From assembly GCA_007122505.1 (NCBI GenBank), contig SKTQ01000022.1, positions 1 to 5,687 of the forward strand: DNA of 5,687 nt, in the 5' to 3' direction. The notes under the pieces are model-generated. The model was not told the origin of the DNA. It ran no database searches and saw nothing but the letters and a program-made list of their open reading frames with translations. Made by a program: the position numbers and the translations under genes. This stretch comes from Bacteroidales bacterium (lineage in GTDB: Bacteria; Bacteroidota; Bacteroidia; Bacteroidales; UBA7960). Shown piece after piece: positions 1 through 5,161 of the stretch. Each line of letters starts with the position of its first letter. The stretch's first letter is position 1.

Positions 1-144
1 AGAAAATGTATCAATGAGAAAATGTATCAATGTGAAAATTTATCAATGAGAAAATGTACCAATGAGAAAATGTACCAATGTGAGAATGTACCAATGTGAG
101 AATGTACCAATGTGAGAATGTACCAATGTGAGAATGTGTCATGA
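1..144. repeat. 16-bp tandem repeat array (minisatellite), truncated at left edge
   Basis: Eight 16-bp units follow each other without gaps from 1 to 128, and a ninth degenerate unit occupies 129-144. The units fall into ordered subtypes. Units 1-2 are agaaaatgtatcaatg, unit 3 is tgaaaatttatcaatg, units 4-5 are agaaaatgtaccaatg, units 6-8 are tgagaatgtaccaatg, and the last is tgagaatgtgtcatga. The array starts at the first base of the window, so its true length is unknown. The + strand contains TGA stops and no gene is supported here. The unit length and the order of variants point to growth by local duplication or slippage. No function can be read from the sequence. Confidence 0.95.
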
Positions 145-165
145 TACATAGGTCAAACTGCAAGT

Positions 166-197
166 CGGGCTCGCGGTTCCGGGCTACCGGTACCAGG
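166..197. repeat. GC-rich degenerate heptamer repeat patch
   Basis: This GC-rich patch sits between an AT-rich minisatellite and an A-rich promoter region. It can be read as four 7-bp units plus a partial one: cgggctc, gcggttc, cgggcta, ccggtac, cagg. The units share a core close to CGGGYTM. Intergenic tracts built on GGGTTCC/GGGTTAC-like heptamers are, to my recollection, common in some Bacteroidota genomes, and this may be a decayed relic of one. The periodic reading is my inference. The base-composition contrast with both flanks is directly visible. Confidence 0.4.
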
Positions 198-216
198 ATT
201 AAAAAAATAAAAACCC

Positions 217-246
217 TTGTCCATATAATCAATGTGATTATTTTTG
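217..246 (+). promoter_or_regulatory. Bacteroidota-type promoter for the HAD phosphatase gene
   Basis: A -33 TTG at 217-219 is followed by exactly 19 bp and a perfect -7 TAnnTTTG box (TATTTTTG, 239-246). This matches the spacing and boxes known for the primary sigma factor of Bacteroidota. An A-rich tract (201-213) lies just upstream of the -33 box and could act like an UP element. Transcription would start near 253, giving a leader of only about 12 nt before the ATG at 266. No Shine-Dalgarno sequence is seen, which is normal for this phylum. Confidence 0.65.
225..241. promoter_or_regulatory. 17-bp perfect dyad overlapping the promoter (candidate operator)
   Basis: ATAATCA (225-231) and TGATTAT (235-241) form a perfect 7-bp inverted repeat with a 3-bp centre. 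The dyad covers the 3' half of the promoter spacer and the first three bases of the -7 box. A protein bound here would compete with RNA polymerase, so it fits a repressor operator. The regulator is unknown. AT-rich dyads of this size also occur by chance, hence the moderate confidence. Confidence 0.4.
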
Positions 247-265
247 TGTTTTCAATCTTATATTT

Positions 266-1120
266 ATGAAAGACAAGATGATAAGGGTAGCCATCGCCTA
301 TGATTTTGACGATACGCTTGCACCCGGGAATATGCAGGAACACTCATTTATTCCAAAACTGGGTATCCCAAAAGAAATATTCTGGGCCGAAGCCAACAGG
401 ATGGGCGCCGACCACGACATGGACGGTATTCTGGCCTATATGCAGTTCATGCTGCAAAAATCCAGAGAAAAGGGAATTCCCATCAACCGGCAGGACTTCA
501 TCGATTATGGCAGGGATATCCGGTTTTTCCCCGGTGTGGAAAGTTATTTCGGACGCATCAATGCCTATGCTGCCTCAAAAGGAATTATCCTTGATCACCA
601 TATCATATCCTCCGGGTTGAGGGAGTTCATTTCCGGGACTACTATAGCCGGATACTTCCGGAACATATTTGCATCAGGCTTCAAATACAATGACCAGGAT
701 GAGGCCGAATGGGCAGCACTGGCCATTAACTACACGAACAAAACCCAATACCTTTTTCGCATCAATAAAGGGATAGACAACTCCTATGATAACAAACAGA
801 TCAACCGGCATATCCCGGATGAAAAAAGGCCGGTGCCGTTTGAGCGGATGATATACATTGGAGACGGAGAAACCGATGTTCCCTCCATGAAAATGGTGAA
901 CTACCAGGGTGGCTCCACCATTGCCGTTTACAACTCCAATGCCCCGGATGTGCCCGGGAAAAGAGCTCCTGTGGAAATATGCCGCGAAATGCTGAAACAA
1001 GACCGTGTAAAGTACATTGCTCCGGCCGATTACTCTGAGAACTCAGATCTGGACAAACTGATCAGGCTGCTGCTTGACCAAATACAGATCAATGAAGATT
1101 TGCGCGCCTTTGGTAAGTGA
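266..1120 (+). CDS. HAD-superfamily hydrolase (phosphoserine phosphatase-like)
   Basis: This 284-residue protein is predicted to be a cytoplasmic, Mg-dependent phosphatase of the haloacid dehalogenase superfamily. Motif I is YDFDDT, with the nucleophile D13 and the acid/base D15. Motif II is the SSG at 115-117. Motif IV is GDGETD at 199-204, with metal-binding D200 and D204. The motif III lysine is probably in the stretch between about 167 and 187, but I cannot choose one. About 95 residues between motifs I and II form a helical cap, and there is no signal peptide or membrane segment. The substrate is unknown; similar stand-alone proteins in Bacteroidota are usually annotated only as HAD hydrolases. 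The ATG at 266 fits the short leader from the promoter at 217-246. A second in-frame ATG at 278 (residue 5) is also possible. The gene ends 7 bp from the stop of the opposing peptidase gene. Confidence 0.92.
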   Translation: MKDKMIRVAIAYDFDDTLAPGNMQEHSFIPKLGIPKEIFWAEANRMGADHDMDGILAYMQFMLQKSREKGIPINRQDFIDYGRDIRFFPGVESYFGRINAYAASKGIILDHHIISSGLREFISGTTIAGYFRNIFASGFKYNDQDEAEWAALAINYTNKTQYLFRINKGIDNSYDNKQINRHIPDEKRPVPFERMIYIGDGETDVPSMKMVNYQGGSTIAVYNSNAPDVPGKRAPVEICREMLKQDRVKYIAPADYSENSDLDKLIRLLLDQIQINEDLRAFGK

Positions 1121-1127
1121 AATCATT

Positions 1128-1907
1128 TCAGATAATCCTTTTGATAAGACGCAGGGTGTGGGAGTATTTCCGTGTATCACTGTTGAATATCCCATGGTGA
1201 TCAATATTGTCCGTGCGCACGCGTCCATAAGCATGAATAATCTGTTCATTGTTCAATAAAATGCCCGTATGGGATATTTCTTCCTCCTCTTCTGCAAAGA
1301 AACACAGGTCACCTGCTTTTGCCTCATGAATAAGGTGAATGGCTCGCCCTTTGGTAGCTTGCACGGAAGCATCTCTCGGCATGGATATACCCGCCATTTT
1401 GCAAACAATTTGCACCAGTCCCGAACAATCGATCCCGAAAACAGACCTGCCTCCCCAAAGGTAGGGGGTGCTGAGAAACAAAGTCGCTAACTTTACCAGG
1501 TCTACACCGGTTGTAATTTTATTGAGTTCACGAACAGTACCTTCATACAAAAAGGTTTTTCTCATAATGGAAAACTCTTTTCCCGGATTACCGTAAATTG
1601 TGCTGCCTGCACCAACCACAAAGGATTGTTCTCCGGGTGTCATGTTCACGGTTGTGAAGCTTTCTGTGACCACGTGGCTATCGGATCTATCCAGTTGCAG
1701 GATGTTGTCGGGGTCCAATATCTCCGCCTGGGGTCGCCAAACCCAACCTCTGTAAGCATCTTCCAATGATTCGATATGCAACCATTCATTTCCGCTTTCA
1801 ATAACATGAAATCTTTCACCGAAAAGCAACTGACTGACCATTTCGCTTCTGTGATTGGCTTCCATACGAATGGCCGCGGTGGGGATCAAACAAATTCCTG
1901 TTTCCAT
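1128..1907 (-). CDS. C40 family (NlpC/P60) peptidase with N-terminal SH3-like domains
   Basis: This is a predicted cysteine peptidase that cleaves peptidoglycan stem peptides. It most resembles YkfC/dipeptidyl-peptidase VI-type enzymes, which cut after gamma-D-Glu in murein peptides. From the ATG at 1907 the protein has 259 residues. Bacterial SH3-like sequence covers about 1-120, including MVSQLLFGE and the GWV turn. The NlpC/P60 domain follows, with YLWGG at 149-153, catalytic Cys161 in DCSGL, His213 in SHTGI, and His225 in IIHAYGRV as the third catalytic residue. No signal peptide or lipobox is seen, so it may recycle peptides in the cytoplasm. The frame stays open upstream to a TTG at 2018, which would add 37 residues. 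I prefer the ATG because METGIC plus the following SH3 strand is where family members commonly begin. A run of five Glu (residues 206-210) precedes the catalytic His. The exact substrate is inferred. Confidence 0.9.
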   Translation of the reverse strand: METGICLIPTAAIRMEANHRSEMVSQLLFGERFHVIESGNEWLHIESLEDAYRGWVWRPQAEILDPDNILQLDRSDSHVVTESFTTVNMTPGEQSFVVGAGSTIYGNPGKEFSIMRKTFLYEGTVRELNKITTGVDLVKLATLFLSTPYLWGGRSVFGIDCSGLVQIVCKMAGISMPRDASVQATKGRAIHLIHEAKAGDLCFFAEEEEEISHTGILLNNEQIIHAYGRVRTDNIDHHGIFNSDTRKYSHTLRLIKRII

Positions 1908-2073
1908 TGAGCAATATTTATGGACCGTTGTTTGCAGACTTTTTAAGCCCGTGTCCGTATTTTCACTTACCGGTGTAATGACTAATTTTCTGAATGCTTG
2001 AAATACCGGTTTGTTCAACTTTGTGAAAGTAAAAACTTTTTTTCAGAGTACAAAACCACTCTTTTTTGATATA

Positions 2074-2106
2074 CAAAATAAATGCTTACATTCGTAAGTT
2101 AGCAAA
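2074..2106 (-). promoter_or_regulatory. Candidate promoter for the C40 peptidase gene
   Basis: Read on the minus strand, TTTG (2106-2103) is followed by 21 bp and TTATTTTG (2081-2074). That is one mismatch from TAnnTTTG. Transcription would begin near 2067, leaving a leader of about 160 nt before the ATG at 1907, or about 50 nt before the TTG at 2018. I found no better box closer to the ATG. It is a weak prediction from two short motifs. Confidence 0.35.
2085..2098. promoter_or_regulatory. Small dyad between the divergent candidate promoters
   Basis: CTTAC (2085-2089) and GTAAG (2094-2098) form a perfect 5-bp inverted repeat around ATTC. It lies in the spacer of the leftward candidate promoter and touches the -33 region of the rightward one. 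It is therefore well placed for a shared regulator, but five base pairs per arm can easily be chance. Confidence 0.2.
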
Positions 2107-2121
2107 AGGAAGATAAGTTTC
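2091..2121 (+). promoter_or_regulatory. Weak candidate promoter for the PgpH-like gene
   Basis: TTCG (2091-2094), 19 bp, then TAAGTTTC (2114-2121). Each box has one mismatch to the Bacteroidota consensus. The start site would be near 2128, giving a leader of about 65 nt that includes an eight-T run (2181-2188) just before the ATG at 2194. No perfect TAnnTTTG box was found on this strand in the intergenic region, so this is only the best available match. Confidence 0.25.
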
Positions 2122-2193
2122 AGAATAACAAACATTTTCACGAAATAAGTGTTTTTTGTTCTACAGCAGGTAAAAAGAAATTTTTTTTGACAC

Positions 2194-4281
2194 ATGATCA
2201 ACATTGTGCATTGGCTTCAAAGGCATTTTGCCAATATCTACAAGGGTTTTCTTGTTTTGTTGAGTATATTTCTCCTTGTGCAGCTGTTCCCGCGGCAGCC
2301 GGGGTTTGAGTTTGAGTACCAGCAGGCACGGCCATGGTTATACGAAGACCTGATTGCTCCTTTCGACTTCGCCATTCTCAAATCAGAAGATGAGTTAAGA
2401 CGTGAGCGGGAAACTTTAATGGAAGAATTCATGCCTTTTTTCTCGCGCCAACCTCGCGTGGCTGAATCCATGATCGGGAATTTTGAAGATTCTTTTGAGA
2501 GGGCCTGGGCAGAGGCTTATCCTGACAATGGGTCGCCGGCGTTGAAAAGACGTACACGACAGGCCGGTATAGAAATACTCACACATCTTTACAGTGCCGG
2601 TGTGGTTTTTCTTGATGAACAGTTCAGGGATAAACCTGAAAGCTATGCCATCCGGGTTGTTGATGACAATGTGGCGAGAACATCCGTTTTGGGAGCAATG
2701 TACACCATCCAGGAAGCTTTTCTGTATGCTATTTCTGTTCTTGAAGACAGACAGGACCGCATAGATTCAGACTTGCTGCAACCGTTGCTGGAAGATGCGC
2801 TTAGCCATAATGTTTTCTTTAATGAAGAGCTTACCCAACGTACTTTTGAGGCTGAAATGGAGAATATTCCACTTACCAGGGGTATGGTTCAGGAAGGGGA
2901 AAAAATCATTTCAAAGGGAGAAATAGTTACATCTGAAAGATTCAGAATACTTGAATCTTTCCGTGCCGAATATCAGATGCAGATCGGCGATGCGGCACAA
3001 CGAACACTGTTATATGCCGGTCAGTTTGTGCTTGTAGCCATTTCCATGGTAGTGCTGTTGCTGTTTTTGTATTTTTTCCGCAAGGACGTGTTTTACGACA
3101 ACCGTAAAATCCTGATGATTCTGCTGTCTGTATTGTTGATGGTATTTTTGACAAGCCTGATGATCCGCCTCAATATCGACTACCTGTATCTCGTGCCTGT
3201 ATGTCTGGTCCCCATTGTAATAAGGGCATTTTTTGACAACCGGCTGGCGTTGTATATTCACATCATCACCATCATTCTGATTGGATTCCTGATACCCCGC
3301 AGCTTCGAATTCGTATTTATCCAGTTTGTTGCCGGTATCATGGCGATATTAACCATGGCCAGCCTGCGCCGCCGCTCACAATTGTTTCTTACCGTAAGCC
3401 TTATTTTTGCAACCTATGTGGCTGTTTATTTTGGTTTGTCACTGGCACATACCGGATCTTTCGAAAACCTTTACTGGAACGAAATCGGTTATTTTGCCGG
3501 TGGTGCCGTCCTGACCCTCTTTGCCTATCCGCTGATCTTTTTGTATGAAAGACTGTTCAGCATGCCCACCGATTTTTCGTTGCTGGAACTTGCCGATACC
3601 AACAATACCTTGCTGCGAAACCTCAGTCTGCAAGCTCCCGGAACGTTTCAGCATTCCATGCAGGTGGCTAACCTTTCGGAAGAAGCCATCATCGCCATAG
3701 GCGGAAATAGCCTGCTTACCCGTACCGGCGCACTGTACCATGACATCGGGAAAATGAAAAATCCGCAATATTTCACTGAAAATCAAACCTCAGGATTTAA
3801 TCCGCATCACGATATTACTTTCAGGGAAAGCGCACGCATTATCATCGACCATGTGATCGACGGCATTGAAATGGCACGGAAGCACAACCTTCCCGAATAT
3901 ATCATTGATTTTATCAGAACCCATCACGGAACCACCACCGCGCGGTATTTTTACAATATGCAAATTAAAGAAAATGAGGGTGGGGAGGTCAATAAGGCCG
4001 ATTTTGTCTATCCCGGGCCGCGGCCATTCAGTAAGGAAACCGCTGTGGTAATGATGGCCGATTCGGTGGAGGCCGCCTCCCGAAGTCTTGGCAAACCGGA
4101 TGAAAAACAGATCAACCAACTTGTTGATAACATCATCGATACACAGGTGCAGGAAAAACAGTTCGATAACGCCGACATCACCTTCAAGGACATCACCACC
4201 GTGAAAGGTATCCTGAAACGGATGCTGCTCAATATATACCACGTTCGGGTAGCATATCCAACGCTTGGTCAGCCAAGGTAA
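2194..4281 (+). CDS. pgpH: PgpH/YqfF-type seven-helix HD-domain phosphodiesterase, probably c-di-AMP specific
   Basis: This 695-residue membrane protein has the full architecture of the 7TMR-HD family. One N-terminal membrane helix (about 16-32) is followed by an extracytoplasmic 7TMR-HDED-type domain (about 36-265). Seven membrane helices follow (about 274-295, 305-325, 330-346, 350-368, 372-390, 396-418, 431-451). The C-terminal domain is a cytoplasmic HD phosphodiesterase (about 475-660). Candidate metal ligands are all present: H487, H516 and D517 in the HDIG signature, H553, H577 and H578 in THHGT, and D623 in MMADS. In Listeria PgpH this domain hydrolyses c-di-AMP to pApA, controlling an essential second messenger. 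The same reaction is inferred here from homology. The outer domain may sense a ligand, but the ligand is not known. The length is normal and the gene appears intact. Its stop lies inside the 3' end of the opposing WbqC gene. The ATG at 2194 places the first membrane helix directly at the N terminus. Confidence 0.95.
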   Translation: MINIVHWLQRHFANIYKGFLVLLSIFLLVQLFPRQPGFEFEYQQARPWLYEDLIAPFDFAILKSEDELRRERETLMEEFMPFFSRQPRVAESMIGNFEDSFERAWAEAYPDNGSPALKRRTRQAGIEILTHLYSAGVVFLDEQFRDKPESYAIRVVDDNVARTSVLGAMYTIQEAFLYAISVLEDRQDRIDSDLLQPLLEDALSHNVFFNEELTQRTFEAEMENIPLTRGMVQEGEKIISKGEIVTSERFRILESFRAEYQMQIGDAAQRTLLYAGQFVLVAISMVVLLLFLYFFRKDVFYDNRKILMILLSVLLMVFLTSLMIRLNIDYLYLVPVCLVPIVIRAFFDNRLALYIHIITIILIGFLIPRSFEFVFIQFVAGIMAILTMASLRRRSQLFLTVSLIFATYVAVYFGLSLAHTGSFENLYWNEIGYFAGGAVLTLFAYPLIFLYERLFSMPTDFSLLELADTNNTLLRNLSLQAPGTFQHSMQVANLSEEAIIAIGGNSLLTRTGALYHDIGKMKNPQYFTENQTSGFNPHHDITFRESARIIIDHVIDGIEMARKHNLPEYIIDFIRTHHGTTTARYFYNMQIKENEGGEVNKADFVYPGPRPFSKETAVVMMADSVEAASRSLGKPDEKQINQLVDNIIDTQVQEKQFDNADITFKDITTVKGILKRMLLNIYHVRVAYPTLGQPR

Positions 4282-4928
4282 AGGCTTGCGGCATCCTGCA
4301 GGTATGCCTTACTGTCAGGCCCCATGTGAAAAAGCAGGTCAATGATGCTCAAGTTGGGAATAAATCCATATTTATGGGAAAAAGTCTGATAATACGCAGG
4401 CCAGTGATCAATCAAAGGCTCGTTATCACGGTTTTTGGGTGAAATGCAGTTTCTCAGATCAACATAGCCTGATAGTTGTTTTTTGTAGCTGTCCGTGTAT
4501 CCCCATTCCAATCCCAGGGTCAGTTCATCAGTGATGGTTAAAAGCAACTGCTGATTGAATTCCCACAGCAAGTACTGGCTGGTTTTCAAATAATAAGGTG
4601 CAATCAGGTCTTCATAAAAGATATAATAAGGTGTTTTCCGGTATGCACTGCTGATGGCCCGCCAATGCTTCTGTTGCCAGGGTTCGTGACTGCTGGTCAC
4701 AACCTCATGAGTTTTGGTGTGATTTCCATTGGGCCTTGTCACAGGTATGGTCAGATCCAGCGGACCATTGGCGGTGAGAATCCTGCAGCGGTTGCGCCAG
4801 GTCTGTTTTGGATAAGTTTCATGTAGGTCAATCTCTGCTTTATTATGAGCCAGCATCGCCACCATGTATTCCAGCGGTGGCAAATAGGCTGTCGGTATCA
4901 GCAGTGTTTTTTTTACGTCGGCAGACAT
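4269..4928 (-). CDS. WbqC family protein
   Basis: This 219-residue protein has the hallmarks of the WbqC-like family. An N-terminal TAYLPPLEYMVAML segment (13-26) starts the fold. A strand-rich RNRCRILTANGPLDLTIPV stretch follows (45-63), then a W-x-KHWR-AI motif (84-92) with SAYRKTPYYIFY (94-105). The C-terminal block (about 187-204) has GFIPNLSIIDLLFHMGP. The family is named after a gene from O-antigen loci, but its biochemical activity is not established. It is common in Bacteroidota outside polysaccharide clusters, as here. No signal peptide or membrane helix is seen, so a cytoplasmic enzyme is likely. The ATG at 4928 is the only start that keeps the conserved N terminus with a short natural leader peptide. 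The 3' end overlaps the PgpH-like gene by 13 bp, tail to tail. Confidence 0.9.
   Translation of the reverse strand: MSADVKKTLLIPTAYLPPLEYMVAMLAHNKAEIDLHETYPKQTWRNRCRILTANGPLDLTIPVTRPNGNHTKTHEVVTSSHEPWQQKHWRAISSAYRKTPYYIFYEDLIAPYYLKTSQYLLWEFNQQLLLTITDELTLGLEWGYTDSYKKQLSGYVDLRNCISPKNRDNEPLIDHWPAYYQTFSHKYGFIPNLSIIDLLFHMGPDSKAYLQDAASLYLG
4278..4312 (+). terminator. Possible hairpin at the 3' end of the PgpH-like gene
   Basis: GTAAAGGC (4278-4285), which includes the stop codon, can pair with GCCTTAC (4306-4312) with one bulged A. The enclosed loop of 20 nt has a weaker inner TGC/GCA pairing. No U-tract follows, and the arm lies in the coding region of the opposing gene. It is at best a weak terminator or a transcript-end stabiliser. 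Confidence 0.2.
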
Positions 4929-4939
4929 GGCTGCTTTGC

Positions 4940-4970
4940 TTGATATTAAGAAAAATTAGATGTATTTTTG
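4940..4970 (+). promoter_or_regulatory. Distal candidate promoter for the Nnr gene
   Basis: TTG (4940-4942), 20 bp, then a perfect TAnnTTTG box (TATTTTTG, 4963-4970). Transcription would start near 4977 and give a leader of about 185 nt that contains the triplet stretch and the small hairpin. A second promoter lies much closer to the gene, so this one may be secondary or spurious. Confidence 0.35.
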
Positions 4971-4974
4971 TTTT

Positions 4975-5004
4975 GATGATGATGTCGATGATGATGTTGT
5001 TGTT
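4975..5004. repeat. GAT/GTT trinucleotide repeat stretch
   Basis: The stretch reads (GAT)3, GTC, (GAT)3, (GTT)3, which is ten triplets in register. It lies in the divergent intergenic region upstream of both the WbqC and Nnr genes. Such simple sequence can change length by slippage, but the copy number is small and interrupted, so high mutability is not expected. Confidence 0.8.
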
Positions 5005-5015
5005 GAAAACGTTGG

Positions 5016-5036
5016 TTCATCATCCTTCCTGATGAA
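5016..5036. other. Short inverted repeat in the intergenic region
   Basis: TTCATCA (5016-5022) and TGATGAA (5030-5036) are perfect 7-bp arms around the pyrimidine loop TCCTTCC. No T-tract follows on the + strand. It could be a small leader hairpin or a protein site. It may also simply reflect the neighbouring GAT-rich sequence. Confidence 0.35.
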
Positions 5037-5062
5037 AATGGATGCTATTGTTACTTGTATGG

Positions 5063-5094
5063 CAAATGTACATCTATTTTTTATGGATAAGAAA
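5063..5094 (-). promoter_or_regulatory. Candidate promoter for the WbqC-family gene
   Basis: On the minus strand, TTTC (5094-5091, one mismatch to TTTG) is followed by 20 bp and a perfect TAnnTTTG box, TACATTTG (5070-5063). Transcription would begin near 5056, leaving a leader of about 128 nt before the ATG at 4928. No closer match with an acceptable -33 box was found for this gene. Confidence 0.35.
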
Positions 5095-5113
5095 TTATGA
5101 AGAAATGAAGTTT

Positions 5114-5145
5114 TTTGCTTAAAAAATTGTTAATCAGTCTGTTTG
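5114..5145 (+). promoter_or_regulatory. Proximal candidate promoter for the Nnr gene
   Basis: TTTG (5114-5117), 20 bp, then TCTGTTTG (5138-5145), which has a single mismatch to TAnnTTTG. The start site would be near 5152, about 10 nt before the ATG at 5162. That short-leader arrangement resembles the one at the HAD gene in this window. It is the likelier promoter for the Nnr gene. Confidence 0.45.
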
Positions 5146-5161
5146 TAAAACTAATACCAAC

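Noticed and set aside
1..144. CRISPR array
   Set aside because: The 16-bp units are directly adjacent with no unique spacers, which fits a minisatellite and not a CRISPR array. No cas gene is nearby.
11..343. Minus-strand 110-residue reading frame across the minisatellite
   Set aside because: It starts inside the HAD coding sequence, crosses its promoter, and owes its length to the stop-free repeat.
1908..2018. N-terminal 37-residue extension of the C40 peptidase from a TTG codon
   Set aside because: It would need a TTG start with no ribosome-binding support, and the family alignment I recognise begins near METGIC. It is kept as an open question in the findings.
3790..4242. Minus-strand 150-residue reading frame opposite the HD domain
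   Set aside because: It lies wholly antisense to conserved catalytic sequence of the PgpH-like gene and shows no recognisable protein motif.
4808..5032. + strand 74-residue frame over the WbqC start
   Set aside because: It is mostly antisense to the WbqC N terminus and ends in the triplet repeat, with no domain.
4960..5100. 46-residue + strand small ORF (MYFCFDDDVDDDVVV...)
   Set aside because: Its start overlaps the -7 box of a candidate promoter. Its sequence is dominated by the triplet stretch, and it has no start-site support or recognisable similarity.
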